Source: Heliopora coerulea (lineage: Eukaryota > Cnidaria > Anthozoa > Scleralcyonacea > Helioporidae). From it: a stretch of 64,000 bases of DNA. Numbering within the stretch: position 1 is the stretch's first letter; each line of letters opens with the position of its first letter. A model generated the notes under the pieces. It saw only the letters and a list, made by a program, of their open reading frames with translations. It was not told the origin of the DNA and did not search any database. Position numbers and translations under genes: made by a program. Shown in pieces: positions 42,300-54,830 of this stretch. The DNA is taken from contig JASJOG010000195.1 in NCBI GenBank assembly GCA_030142905.1, positions 248,001 through 312,000 on the forward strand, in the 5' to 3' direction.

Positions 42300-42639
42300 A
42301 CAGTCCTCTATTGAAGACAGAGGTAGAGACAGAAAAAAAAAGAAAGATGAGGAAATTAAAGTTTTGATGATGAGGAAATCAAAGTTTGAAAAGAAGTCAA
42401 ACGGTAACTTTCACATCAGCAAATGATTTTTTTTTATTTCTCACCTTTTGTCGTATCACATACGTAAATGTGTAATTTCATGTGATAATGTTCGCAGCTT
42501 CCTCGAGGACTGCTCACGTTGCGGGTGTAAAACTCATGACGATATCCTCAACTGGTTGCTAGTGAAAAATAGTTTAAAAGAACAAAAAAAACCAACAAAA
42601 GTATAAATTGATATGAAGGATATTTAATAACTATGTATG

Positions 42640-42890
42640 GGTGCGTGTATGTGTGTATGCATGCATGTATGATGACGTGATTGTAGGTGGGTAGGTGAGT
42701 AAAGGTAAATGGGTGGGTAGGTCGGTGGGTGGATGGGACAGTAGGTGGGTAGGTGAGTAGGTAAATGGGTGGGTAGGTGGGTAAATAGGTGGGCGAGTAG
42801 GTGGGTGGATGGGTGGGTGGATAGGTAGGTCGGTTGGTGAATGAGTTGGTGGGTGGGTAGGTCGGTGTTAAGAGTAGATAGGTAGGTAGC
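42640..42890. repeat. GTAGGTGGGTAG-type microsatellite
   Basis: Degenerate repeats of GGTAGGTGGGTG/GGTGGGTAGG on the plus strand; the Thr-Tyr-Pro-rich frame on the minus strand is a by-product. Confidence 0.9.
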
Positions 42891-43189
42891 TCACCTTGTA
42901 TAAAGATTTTTGATGGTTTCTCGTGTAATACGTGTAACCACAAAACCGTTTTACAGTTTTAATCGGTTCGAATGAGAACGAAGGACAATTAGCCGACAGG
43001 ACTTCAAATTTGAAGTCAGATCCCACCATTCGCTAAGCAAGATCGAACTTGGCCTCTAGGTGCTAAGTTTCTCAAAACTGTTAACAAAAGTCGATCCGCA
43101 GTATTTGATGCTATAGATAGAACAGGTTTATTAGCACAAATGGTGTATCGGATGCTCCCGAAATCAATGTTTTTTTCAATCAGCTTTGA

Positions 43190-43728
43190 AAGCACGTGAC
43201 CGTATGACTCTTGACTGCCCAAAAATTTTCGCGCGAATTGAAAGACATCCGTTCATTCTCTTGAGCCACCCCCCAACTTAAAAAGCCGCTCCGCCACCCC
43301 AGGCAATGGTCGTCAAGGCACCATTGCCAGACCTGTAGGGTAAGCCCATTCAAAGAAGTGACCATTCCGCCCATATGTTTGATTTAAGTCACAGTGGTTG
43401 TATTATCACAAAAGACCTTAATAAGCTTAACATCTTAAGAACTTATGAAACTTTGAAGAGAGAAAAAAATCGCTAATAACTCAAGATAGTTTATATCCTT
43501 GCTGGCCTCTGGAGGTGTCCACCTACCACAGGTATGCTGGCCTTCAAATACCGCTCCCCAACCAGATTTCGAGGCATCAGTTGTAAGGGAGATGATGCGA
43601 ACGGGTTGTCGAAGAGAAACACCATTATGCAGGAGACCGGATTGTGCCCACCAAAGCAAGTCGGAGCGGACGGCGGGCGTAAGTGACATCGTAACGTCGA
43701 AATTACTGTTGCTGCCCAACGTGTTCAA
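43190..43728 (-). pseudogene. RNase H domain of a DIRS/Ngaro-like (tyrosine recombinase) retrotransposon
   Basis: LLWWAQSGLLHNGVSLRQPV leads to IISLTTDASKSGWGAVFEGQ, the first RNase H aspartate motif (TDAS..GWGAV), then INYLELLAIFFSLQSF (E motif). After a frame change, KVFCDNTTTV-stop-IKHMGGM (third acidic residue) and VWQWCLDD follow, then ENERMSFNSRENFWAV. TDASxxGWGAV ... DNTTTVxYIxxMGG is characteristic of DIRS-like rather than Gypsy RNase H. Stop and frame breaks show it is dead; reverse transcriptase and recombinase are not visible. Confidence 0.65.
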
Positions 43729-43784
43729 CCTGAATGTATATCAGCCTCAGCAACTTCCTCCACACCAAGGCTCCAATTGAAATC

Positions 43785-45600
43785 ACCAGAATATGCAGTT
43801 TACTGTGACAATGACATTGTTGTAGCTGCAAAATTAGGAATGATTCCCAATGAATTATGGCATCGGCTTATCAGAGCAACAATAAGCAACATGCAACTGT
43901 GGCATTTAGCCATCCGTCTAATAGACGGCCTACAAATCAAGAGTACATGAGATGGCAAAGTCACTGATTATTACATATCTATGTCTCAATGATCAAGAAA
44001 CTGGTCAAGTAAGTACACAATTAAGATTTTTCTCCCAATTTTTATGTGCTTTTCAGCTTTGTCATGAGTTCATCGTATATATATGATTGTGATAATACTG
44101 ATGAAGTTGATGGGTGAATTCAACACTGCCTGTTGGATATTGTAAAATAAATGGGCATAATCAATACTATCTTAGTAAAATTAATGTTGCCTTTCATGTG
44201 TAATTGACACATACATTTGCATCATGTTTTAATTAATATTAACAAAAGGTTGTGATCACTTTTGGAAACTAAATTAAACTGTTTATAATTTGAAAGGAGA
44301 GGGCTTCAGCCAAATACATCGCTAATGAATGTACATTTCTGTGATAAACAAAGAAAATGGAATTAAAATTGTGAAGTAATATTTATATGATATTCAACTA
44401 GATTATTTTACTAAATTTAGGGGAGATGTCTCAAACAAGAAAAGATTAATAAAAGTATGGTAGTTTCTTTGCAAGCCCATTGTAGCCTTTTATCTCTTGG
44501 AATTTGTGAGACAATATATGTCTGTTATAAAATTGATTGAAAGTTGACTGTAATGCCTAACTTTAACAGTTCTTACTGTTTGTAATTTATAGGGGTTGCT
44601 GTTCAAACAGTTACAAAAAAGATTATATACTGTGTATAATATTAAAGCTGCCATCTCTACTAAGAAAAAGGAAAGCAATTCAGCCAAGAAGAAATTGGAA
44701 TGTAAAGCAATTGCCATTGAAGAAAGCCCAGCAAAGAAGGCCAAAATGAGTAAACCATTATCCTCAGCAATCTCAAAGGAAATTTTTCTTGATGACACTG
44801 TTGTATCTGCCAAAGAGGGTTCCTGTGGTAAGTCTTTGTGATTATCAGTGTAACTTGTGTAAGGAATTTAATGTGTTAACCTGTCAGTTTTTTTAATTTT
44901 AAATTACGATTGTATTATAATTTCTTAATTTGTCATTCACATACTGTAAATAGTTTATTTTCTTATGATAATATTATTTAAATTATAAGCAAGAATTACC
45001 AGATTCCTTGCTAAAATCAGATGTCAGGAATTCTCTGATGTGTGCAAGATAATTTATCCAGCAGAAGGAAGATGCCCTGGCAAATCAGGGTGGCATAGTA
45101 CGGAATGGGTTAATTTCTCATGCCAACCTACCATATCCCTCCAAAGCCAAGAATTTTATTCTGGCATATGTCAGACAAGTTTACATAGTAGTGGGAGCTG
45201 TGTGGGCAATTCAGGAATCCCTATTTAAAAATTGGTTTGTTATTCAAGTTTGTGTAATTTTTTTCTGTATATATTTTTCACACAATTAGATGATAACAAT
45301 GATGAAGACTATACTGTTGAGATAATGGCACAACATAACAACTCATTAATGAATGAATGGAGAAAAGCCAAACCAAATGGGCAAGCCATAAATGCATATT
45401 TAAATTTAAGGAGTTTAAGAAGAGACATGACTGGGTTTGCTCTATTTCAGCCCAACACATCACTAGGTGTCAAGAGTTCTTTAAGGCTTATCCATGCTTC
45501 CAAAATCATGTTGATGTACTACAACTATTTTATTATGTTTTACTCGATTTCCTTGTTATCCCAGGTTATTTTGTTTGGTGGTGTCCCATGTTGAATAAAT
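43785..45600 (+). pseudogene. SAMD3-like protein gene, three exons, decayed
   Basis: Exon 1 (to 44,008, donor GGTCAA|GTAAGT) reads IPNELWHRLIRATISNMQLW, then RPTNQEY and MAKSLIITYLCLNDQETGQ in shifted frames. Exon 2 (44,593-44,827; TTTATAG|G to TGTG|GTAAGT) reads LLFKQLQKRLYTVYNIKAAI followed by a Lys-rich tail. Exon 3 (from 45,290; CACAATTAG|A) reads DDNNDEDYTVEIMAQHNNSL, MNEWRKAKPNGQAINAYL and, one frame over, RHDWVCSISAQHIT and FFKAYPCFQNHVD. Order and motifs (LIRxTxxxM, MAKSLI..YPCL.D, M...TF..RR.WI, FPxF) match SAMD3-like proteins common in cnidarian and fish genomes, often in repeat-rich families. Frame changes within exons 1 and 3 argue for decay. Confidence 0.55.
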
Positions 45601-45619
45601 TTGGCTTATATTTTTAACT

Positions 45620-47811
45620 CAATTCTCCTCTAGTCACATTTGTTTCCATTTCTTTTACACATTTGCTTTGTTATGTTAATTTTTAGAAATGTAAGTTCTC
45701 TTTATTCAATTCTAATTTTGTTGTTTTTGTGGTTTCTGTTGTGTTACTTGGGATCCTTACCAAAATTTTTTGACTTTAGCTTGCATTTGTATTCAAAATT
45801 CAAAACTCATTAAGGGACAAAGATCATCCCTTTGGCATTTGCCAGAGTTAAATGCTAAAGTCTGCTCTTACCCCTTAATGGGTTTATATGAATGGGGCAT
45901 TTTAACTTGTTTTGACAGTAAGGCGATTAGTTGGTATTCCAATTGAACAAACCATACTGTAAAGAAAGCTAGGTTTACTTGACTTCATGCTGCATGACAT
46001 TTGGTCTCCATGATAGCGATTTGTTTAAAACTCTGACAGTTAGATTAGTGAACCAAAGATTGGAGATTTAAATCCCATTTATTCCGGTTTCTAACATTTT
46101 ATTTGAATCCCATGAACACTTTTAGTCCTGAGGTGAAATACGGTAAAAGTTGTCCAAACATTGAATGGACGGTGTGAGAAACAAATTCTAATGTAAGAAC
46201 CCACTTACAGAGGCAATGAGTACCTAGACTACCTAAATTTCGATTTTGCCCAGTCAAGGAGCCCAAGTTTCCATGTGCCGAACCAAATACACTAGATTCG
46301 GCTCATGAAACTTTCGGCCATACTTCTCACCTGACTCAGTCGGGAATTACGGCTTTGATTCGACGGTGGTTCAAACGTCGATCTTACCGTGAGCCGTTTG
46401 GAATGTTTAAATTATTAAAATGTGTTTCATCACAATTTTCCAATGATGAGTGTGCACAAAGTGAAGAGACGAACGTATTTTTCTTCAAGCGTCCTTTTCC
46501 TTCGCCTTCTCACCTTATCTATTATCGCCCACTAAATTCTGTAGCATTTATTGAGAGCGACGTCCATGTTTCTAATCAGATAATAGCGCTTGTTGATTTG
46601 CAGTAGATCAGATACGTTCGGCTCCGGCTGAAAGTTCGGCGTCTGAATGTACAGGCGGGATTTTATCGATTTAGGTTGACCCAAACTGACGTTAGTATTA
46701 GCTCATGAAAAAGTTCCGCGACTGAACTGCGTTTTCGTCGCATCACTTTTTACAGCAAATGGGTATGGTAAGACGTTCGCTTTCTAAGCCAGAGCATGCG
46801 TTCATCAACCGCAATGCACTACGCGTTTCACTATACAGATTTGTCGTGTTATAGTTCCAGTTGCTATTTCATTCCATGAATTTAGCGCAGTCACTGTAAA
46901 GTACTATAGACGTAAATATTATAGACACTGAACCTCACAAATCTGGGAAGGTAAGTTCACTGTAAGTGGAAAGTCAAGTTGTACAGCCAGTAGAATATTA
47001 AATCAGGTGAGTAGCTAAATAAAAGTCGGCACCGCGAATTAAATTTCAGTGCATTAATGTCCCGTACAGGTTTTATTTGACGGTTTGATGCAATCATTAA
47101 CCAAATTTTAAACTGTTCTTCCAACAGATTGTTCATCAAAAATGAGGTGTATCGGTAGAAGTAATGCATGCAGTTTTTCTAAGTCTTGAGCACAACAGAT
47201 CCAAATGTCAACGCAACGAACATAGAAAGCTTGCATACACTAGTAAAGAACTGATACTTCGCCCTATCGAAAGCAATTTGTACTTTGCATGCACCTCTCC
47301 TTATCTGTCAAATTTGTCAATCTGTCAAAATATTGCTAAAATACACCAGGTCTTCGTCGTTAAACGTGCAAATTACCAAAGGAATATTGCCATTCCGTCA
47401 ACATTTGAGGCTAAAGAACTAAAACTATCTGATAAGTAGTAGATTTACCTGCATTCGACGCTCTTCCTTCTGTCATGTCAGTTATCAATAGAAATGTGGT
47501 GCGGTGATCAACGGGCAGATGCAGGAGAGGGGTGGATTTTTTGCCAACGAAATTTTTGTCAGCGGAGCTCATTGTGATTACGTGTGTTTTGGATTCTGAA
47601 TATTTTTTTTCTGAAATTTGCCAAATTGTTTAATAGTTTTTGGGTTTTTTTCTCTGCTTATGCTTGTGTTTGTATGTTCGGGTACACATATTTATGTGTT
47701 CGCGCGTTAATAATACATTTTTTGTGTGGAGAAGTGAAGTTGGGATTTTGCTTGGTTACGTAAGGTCTCGCAAGCCCATGTACTAACAAAAGAGCAGGTA
47801 TTTCAACAGAG
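45620..47811. other. Intergenic, no gene recognised
   Basis: No supported gene. Direct AT-rich sequence with scattered short frames only. Confidence 0.4.
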
Positions 47812-48675
47812 ATAGTGCTGTAACAGTTACTTATTTTTTGTAGCTGGTTACATATACAGTTACATTAGGAAAAATGTAACTAGTTACTAGTAGAAGTTAC
47901 ACTAACATAAAAGTAAGTCGTTACAGTTACCAAGTTACTTTCTAGAAGTTGAAACTAGTTAAAAATCTATTTTATTGAAGTCGAGAGAATTAAGCTCTGC
48001 AGGACATTCGTCAGTTAATTGTATTTTACATTTCCCCGGCTCTGTTTATTTTTCTTAGTTTCAGCATTACAGAAACAAGTTAATGAAGTACAGTTACGAA
48101 GACATGTACATGTTTAATGTTGTGTATTTCAAGTTCCCATTGAGTATGTGGACATCGATGAACAATTGGAAAACAACTCATTGTCAGTGTCTCTGATGTT
48201 TGTGCCCTCATATTTCCTGGCACAGCTTTCATGACCTTCCAGGGGAGCGTTGTCCAAGAATGTTTAAGATGAGGTGAGAATGCTGTCGTTTCTTCAGGAA
48301 AAATAACAGCACTTTTAAGAACGTTTTAGTTTGGACACTGATTCAAACGGTTTCGTGAGCAGTCAGTCAAGTCTCTTCTAGCAAAAACTCACCAAAAGAA
48401 GACGCTTACTAGGAACGTGACGGCCGAGGGAAAAACATGGTCTGAAAAATCGCTGATTTAGACTACTGACTGATCGTTTATTCTTTTGAACGGGAGAGAG
48501 TTTAGAACACAAGAAGTAACGGCAACCCAGTGGCTGATGTAACGAGTCACAGTTACTTTTTCGCAAATTTCGTCACTAGTTCCAGTTCCTTTATCCAGAA
48601 AAATAACTAGTTACCATTACGGTTACTAAAAAAAAAAAAATTACTGGTAACTAATTACTTGTAACTAAGTTACTA
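47812..48675. mobile_element. Probable hAT-type MITE with iterated GTTAC subterminal repeats
   Basis: The left end TAGTGCTGTAACAGTTACTT and right end (inverse) CACTGCTGTTAGTAACTTAG are imperfect inverted repeats, and both subterminal regions are rich in AGTTAC/GTAACT. The design matches the MITEs at 24.8 and 36.1 kb. No exact 8-bp duplication was found, so limits are approximate. Confidence 0.5.
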
Positions 48676-48699
48676 ACAGCAGTGAGTATACTAAAGACT

Positions 48700-49625
48700 A
48701 AGGTGGGTCGGTTCATATTTAAAAACTGAAAACCGAAAACTTTCCGAAAAAAAACCCCAAAACCCCGAATGAACCGAATTTTTTAACGTTTCTGAAACTA
48801 CAGTTAAGGAACATGACGCGGACTTTACTTACAAAGATAACTGCAACAGAAGTAATCAACTATGACAGTAATACAGAACAACTGTGACAAATATATTAAT
48901 TACAACAAAGTCAATGGAAAAAAGGCACGTCCACGGCTCTAACGGCTAACATGCAAAACATCTCATAAATTCCCTTAATGGAACACTGGCATATCGATTC
49001 TATCTGGCTTCAGTTGTGCTCTCACTGGTATGCTGACTTGCGTTGCTTTGCTAAATATCCTGTCGGACATGAACCGCATGCAAATTTTGTACACTGCCGG
49101 TTCTTGTGCTCTTTCAGCTTTCTTGAAGAAAATCCAAACGGATTCATTCAGTTGAACTTATTTGACGAAAATGTTTAACAACTACGAACAAGTATGTTTT
49201 GTTTGTGACTTTTAGTCAACACTGAAATATCACATGCCAAAAATGTATGCGTTATGGTCTGACCGAGTACCGATGAGTCACTCACCATTTTGTTTGAACC
49301 TGTCTCCGCAGAGGTCAGCTTCCTTTTGAGCCAATCAAATTTTGTCGTCATTTGATCCGATCTGATCCAATCCGCGTAGCTATGATGCTATCCGTGGCAT
49401 CGGGACCTTTCGAATGAGAGAGAAGCAAACCCGCGTTATTTAAAACATGTCTGTTATAGTTTGAACTGTCGTAGCTTGCATTGGTAATGCTTTTGTGAAG
49501 AAATACCGATCTTCGTACGATTTTTTTCCGTTCTTTTTGGTTTTCCGGTTTTTCGCTGGAACGAAAACCGATTAAACTGGTTTTCAAAAAATATCGGGTT
49601 TTTTCAGTTTTTGAGCCAGGCTGAA
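48700..49625. mobile_element. Possible MITE with GGTTTT/AAAACC subterminal repeats
   Basis: AAAAACTGAAAACCGAAAAC near 48,720 is inverted by GTTTTCAAAAAATATCGGGT and TTTTTTCAGTTTTTGAG near 49,580-49,612. The terminal TAAGGTGGGTCGGTTC pairs weakly with the right end. Similar architecture to the neighbouring MITEs; no target duplication found. Confidence 0.35.
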
Positions 49626-50000
49626 AAGAGGATTGACAAGCGTGCGAACAAGGAAGTTACCAAAAGAACGAAGGCTTCCAAAAAATTTCTGTAAGGGTTC
49701 ACTTGCGATTTCAGTTTCAGGCCCCGGCGTCATGTGATCGGGATTTTTTTCAACCTGGTCAGCGGCGCTGAATTTCCGAGCCCGGGATGAAACTTTCCCA
49801 TGTAATCAGTCCATAAGACCGCACAATTGGGCTATTTTCAAAAAAACTAGTTTGGGCTGATTTGGGTTATTTTATAAGGTGGCTCCAACTAGTTCTGAGT
49901 ACAGAGCAATCTGGCAAACGTAGCAGTAGCAGTAGTAATAGTAGAGTACGTACGGATACGTAGTGTGTAGTGGACTAGTACGGGTCAGTACTAGAACGTA

Positions 50001-50330
50001 ACCACTGAGACCAGGTAACAGTGGGGAGACTGGGAATGGAAAATTAAAACTATTTATTTAACTGACATCCTTTCACCTAAGAATCAGGATAATCCTGAAA
50101 TGTCTATAGTCCAAAAATTCAGAAATATCCCGAATATTATGGTTAGGATTCTAATCCTAACCCTGATCCTAACCTTAATCCTAATCTTAATTCTAACCGT
50201 TGACGAGTTACCCCTGCTAACATTTTAAACCAAGCCCCAACGATTTTTCCTCAAAAAAGTTATCAAGTAAATAAATAAAATACTTGATTTTCCAGTCCCA
50301 GTCTACACACGGTTACCTGGTCTCAGTGGT
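50001..50330. mobile_element. TA-flanked MITE (330 bp) with GGTCTCAGTGGT ends
   Basis: The inverted repeat ACCACTGAGACCAGGTAAC/GTTACCTGGTCTCAGTGGT extends, with mismatches, to GACTGGGA/TCCCAGTC (about 36 bp). TA lies on both sides (49,999-50,000; 50,331-50,332), suggesting a Tc1/mariner-type origin. The centre holds degenerate CCTAA/CCTGA repeats at 50,148-50,200. Confidence 0.8.
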
Positions 50331-50332
50331 TA

Positions 50333-51320
50333 TTACAGAATAAGAAATGCCAGAAGGATCACTCGCGTCGGAACCCGTGAAGTTTTTGACAACACTTTTT
50401 CGGAACCATCCCCAGACCCTTTGCTCGGCCAAAATCCTCGCAGCCAGACTAAGCCAGTAAACCGCACCCAGCTCAACAAAATCTACGAAATGCGGTGTTG
50501 GCTCAGTAAAATGCCTATACCTTGAAAAACATTTGACCGATTTTTATTCTACGAAGACTGGTTGAAGAGGAAAGGTAAGTGATAACATTTCTGGTAACTA
50601 TAAGTTATAAAAAGATTCTCAACTGTTAAATTTAGTACGTATATCTCCTATATGAGTAGGCCATTTGTGCGGCCCACACAATCAATATAGTTTCTTTTCT
50701 TTCTCTGATAAATTATTTTTCTGTCAGCTTAATCTAATGCTTGGGTATTGAAGTCTGTGCGCTAGTATAATGTTCAGTAATCAACAATCAAGTTCGTGAA
50801 GAAATATTAAACGTTTTTGAGACAAATTAATGTCATAACGACTAACGATCAAACAGTCACACATTACTCTGGTACTATCACAGCTATGCAACAACAGGCT
50901 TTTCTTATGTAATGTATGAAATAACTTCGATTTTCGTTAGACTTAAAACTATGAGTTGATTTGTTTATAACGTTCGTTATTGTTCCTTGCTGTGGAAACT
51001 CATGTCCCCAAGTTTGCCTTGTAATGCACGGTCGGCAACTATACGCGAACGATTGTCTCCGATAATCATCAAATTCCTGGCTAAGTCCTTGCTTCTGCAC
51101 ATTCCAACCATGAGGAATGTCATCACTTAACTTTCCTCTTCAACCAGTCTTCGTAGAATGAAAATTGGTCAAATGGTTTTCAAGATACAGCCATTTTGCT
51201 GAGCCAACACTGCACTTCGTAGATTACGGTAAATCCTTGTTGAGCTGGTTGCGGTTTACTTGCTGCAATGACTTTGGCTGAACGAAGAGTCTGGGAACAG
51301 CTCCAAAAAAAGTGAGGACA
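50333..51320. other. Intergenic, no gene recognised
   Basis: Two word-pairs (for example CAACCAGTCTTCGTAGAATG near 51,140 and CTACGAAGACTGGTTGAAGA near 50,550) are inverted relative to each other. This hints at a large, degenerate inverted duplication around 50.48-51.25 kb; no gene is recognised. Confidence 0.4.
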
Positions 51321-51328
51321 CGTTAGAC

Positions 51329-51787
51329 CAGGGGTGTCAAACTCAAATTCACAGTGGGCCAAAATTAAAAACTGAGATAGAGTCACGGGCCAAACTCAAT
51401 ATTTATTGAAAAATTAATTGCAACTGATATGTAATATTTAACCTTTTTATATAGAAACAAACTTTAGTTTTGCTTAAACACAGAATCTGGAACAAGCACA
51501 TGAGAAATTAAATTTGAAATAAAAGACATATCAGTGGTATTCATTTTTTATTTTAATAAACAAAATAAATTGTCTCTCTCTGCATCCTTTCAAGTTTCTT
51601 TTTAAAGTCTTTTAAAGTCTTTAAGGTCTTGACTGCGCGCCAACATACTAGAAAAGCATTCTGGGATTTGTAGTATTAGCGGTGCATGCGCGGGCCAGCT
51701 CTAATGCACATTTGATGTGATCTCGCGGGCCAAATATAATTATCCTGCGGGCCAGATTTGGCCCGCGGCCTGAGTTTGACATATGTG
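51329..51787. mobile_element. hAT-type MITE (459 bp), CAGGGGTGTCAAACTC family
   Basis: The left end CAGGGGTGTCAAACTCA and right end TGAGTTTGACATATGTG are an inverted repeat with a decayed right tip. The 8-bp target duplication CGTTAGAC is exact (51,321-51,328 and 51,788-51,795). GTCAAACTC with CGGGCC/GGCCCGC subterminal words matches a widespread non-autonomous hAT family of animals. Confidence 0.85.
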
Positions 51788-51795
51788 CGTTAGAC

Positions 51796-53228
51796 CCTCG
51801 AGTGACCCTTCTGGTCATTTCTGATTCTGTGGTGGTTACGTTCATTTATTTGTGCCGCAGTAATATACGCGCAAATTTCCCGACTCCTCTAAACTTGTCT
51901 TAAGAAGCAAACATCAGTACCTGGACATCATGGCAACAGGTAAAACAGTTTATTTTGTAAAATTACATTTTAAAATGAGATTTCTGTATCACCGTTCAAC
52001 CAAACGTCCTTTGCAAATCCTGTTCTGCGATGCTTTGCTTTTCACAAACAATGGTAATTCGATAATGATTCATTGATCCAACTGCAACATCGTGACAGCT
52101 TTCAAACAACTTTATCGTTTTGAGTTTACGCTAATGCTTTCGGCAAAGGCAACGAAAGTTAGGGTCAAGATAGCGTCATTTGAATATGAATAACGAAAGT
52201 TAGAGTCAAGATATTGTCATTCGAATATCAGACGAAACCTGGATCATACCTCAACAACCTAGTGACGAACTGGAGGACTATAAAGGTCAATGTTTGAATT
52301 TCAAAACGTTCTTTGAAATAAGATCGTTTATTCAGATCTCATTTTTTCCCCATTGTGAACATTTTAAGAAAGTAAATTTAATTTTCATAAATCTTAAATC
52401 TTTAAGCTCAAAATTGCTCTAAAACGTTTGATACTTCGTGCCTCCGTTATTTCTTAAAACTGATCCCATAGTATAATACTTAGCACTTTAAATACTAAGT
52501 GCTGAAAGCTCTCAAAACCACATTCCAAACCTTAAACACGATAGAACTAGGCTTAAGAGCAGACGGGGACAGGAAACATCGATTGTCTAAGGCCACGTTA
52601 ATTCAAAATTTGCGTCGTGTTCTGTTAAAATTCAATAGTGCTTCATTTGTTTTTGATCATTCGTGTTCACTCGTGTTATACTAAATTTCCCTCGTGTAAG
52701 CGTTTTCATTTGATTTCTTCTTGGAAACTCTAAGAATTTGCTTTCTGATTATGTATTCGTACTTTTAACACTGTAATTGTTAAAAATAACGGCAGTTTTA
52801 AAGAAAGTTGGAGGGACACGTGCTCTCAGGTTTAATAAGCAGCAAAGCTAACCGCAGCAACAGGTCATATTGTGCAAATTTAAAATGGTCTAAGATATTC
52901 AGGTATCGAGACATATACATTCACCAGCACATCTGTTACAATATAAGAATGCAGGATATAGTGGTTGAGCAAGCTGTTATGCTAAGCAAGTGTAGAAACT
53001 AATACAAAAATATCCGTTTATGGATATGATTTTCTTGATGTCTAAATATAGTACATGATTTCATGTTTGCATAGAGTGACATGTTGCTTAGTTTCCCCAG
53101 TGCGGCAAGTTTCCCTGTGGTGTAGTCACATGGAAATGTTTGGGTAGGGTATCTTCATACTCTTCTAGTGTATATTTCACCGTGGGATCGTAAACTCCTG
53201 ATTAGTTAAGACGAGAAATTTGCTGTAC
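51796..53228. other. Intergenic, no gene recognised
   Basis: No supported gene. A ~28-base duplication (AACGAAAGTTAGxGTCAAGATA) occurs at 52,150 and 52,190. Confidence 0.4.
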
Positions 53229-53387
53229 TTGGGCCCTGTGTACATGAAGACGTTTGAGAGCAGAATCGGATCGAGATCGACCAGTCTTGTCAATCCAGGC
53301 GGATGTTTACTTGGAGATTTCAATCTTCTTGGCATCAGTGCCTTGTTTTGATTTTCGAACTTTCAATTTCGCATTTGGGCAACAAAA

Positions 53388-54830
53388 AATGAGAGGGATG
53401 ACGCTTTCCGTGTTCTTTGCTCTTTCAATTTCACTGATGCTGCAAATGCACTTACTGGCAATACAATATTTGATGCTGAAAGCGATAAACAGGAGGAAAA
53501 AATTGCATTGCATTTTGGCACTATCACGCAAGCGCCTCTACAAAATAAAACCGTGGAGAAGATGTTTGCGTAGAAAGCGACGATGGCAGGTGAAGCTTGG
53601 GCGAACTGAAACCTGGTGGAAAAATATGGAAGACGAATACAGCTCAGAATCAGACTGTAAAAAAAATTTTGGAATGACTAAGCATGAATTCGACCCTCTC
53701 GTGGAACAGTTAAGTGAATTTATATCACCACATCCTGACTCTCCTAGAGCAGGAATTTCTGCAGCTAAGAAGGTATGTTGCTTATTTTGTCACTTTTTAA
53801 AGGAAATAATACCCTAATTAATTGCAGTCTGTTTTTCAATACCTGATGAAGAGTTTACCTTGTGGGGTGATAAAAGAAGACCTGCTCTATTCCTCACTTT
53901 CTAAAATACACAGCAGCTGAAACATCTTTCACATCCTATATAAATGATAAGCTGTTTTCTTATTCATTTCTAGGTTGGAATAACCCTCTACTTTCTTAAA
54001 GACACAGGAACAATGGTAATGAGTGCTAGTGCATTTGGTGTTTCAGTACCAACAGTGACCACAACAATCAGAAGTGTGTGCAGTGCCATTGTAAGAAAAC
54101 TTGGTCCTTCTTTTATTCACCTACCAAGGGATATAAATGAGCTGAAGGAAAAAATTGCAGGGTGGAAAGTAAGATATGGGTTTCCTCAGTGTCTGGGAGC
54201 AGTTGATGGAACTCATATTCCCATCTCAAAACCCTATATAAACCCACAAGATTATTTTAGTTACAAACTAAAATATACATTCAATGTACAAGCTGTATGT
54301 GACTACCAAGGTTGTTTTATGGATATGTGCCATGTGTTTGCTAATAGTGCTATTAATAATGCTTTCAAGCTCAAAAATATCCCAAACATTTTCTGCACTC
54401 TTGTACCAGGAAAGGATGAGGTTGGTATTGTGTTACTTGGTGATCTTGCATATCCTCTTTTACCCTATGTGATGGAAGAATATGCACAGTGTCAGGATGA
54501 TTCCCATTTTCTATTTAATCAAATGCTATGAGATTCAAGGAACCCAATTGAATGTGCCTTTGGCAGGTTAAAAGCAAGATGGCAGATTTTGACAAAGCCA
54601 ATTTACTTTAAGCTGAATGATGTACCAGGAATAATTTATTGCTGTTTTGTTTTACACAACTGGTGTGAGCAACATAAAGTAAGTGTAGATGAAGAAGCTG
54701 TGAGATGACAAATAGCTCATGATGCACTTATGGAGCCCACAACAATTTTACCCAGGCAGTATTCAGTTTCATCTGCTGAGGGGAAAAAAATTCAGAATAC
54801 TTTTAGGGAATATTTTCATTGTATGAGCTA
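53388..54830 (+). pseudogene. Harbinger transposase (HARBI1-like), two exons, with stops
   Basis: Exon 1 ends ...RAGISAAKK|GTATGT at 53,772 and exon 2 starts after TTTCTAG at 53,974 with VGITLYFLKDTG. Exon 1 has TWWKNMEDEYSSES and FGMTKHEFDPLVEQL. Exon 2 has the catalytic CLGAVDGTHIPI (D1), FNVQAVCDYQGCFMDM, LLGDLAYPLLPYVM (D2) and NPIECAFGRLKARWQIL (E). TGA at 54,529-54,531, just before the E motif, and another near 54,705 interrupt the frame. Otherwise length and order match a full harbinger transposase. Confidence 0.85.

Noticed and set aside
42548..42943. Thr/Tyr/Pro-rich frame on the minus strand
   Set aside because: A translation of the GTAGGTGGGTAG microsatellite, not a gene.
50148..50205. 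Interstitial telomere
   Set aside because: CCTAA words are too degenerate and lie inside a MITE.
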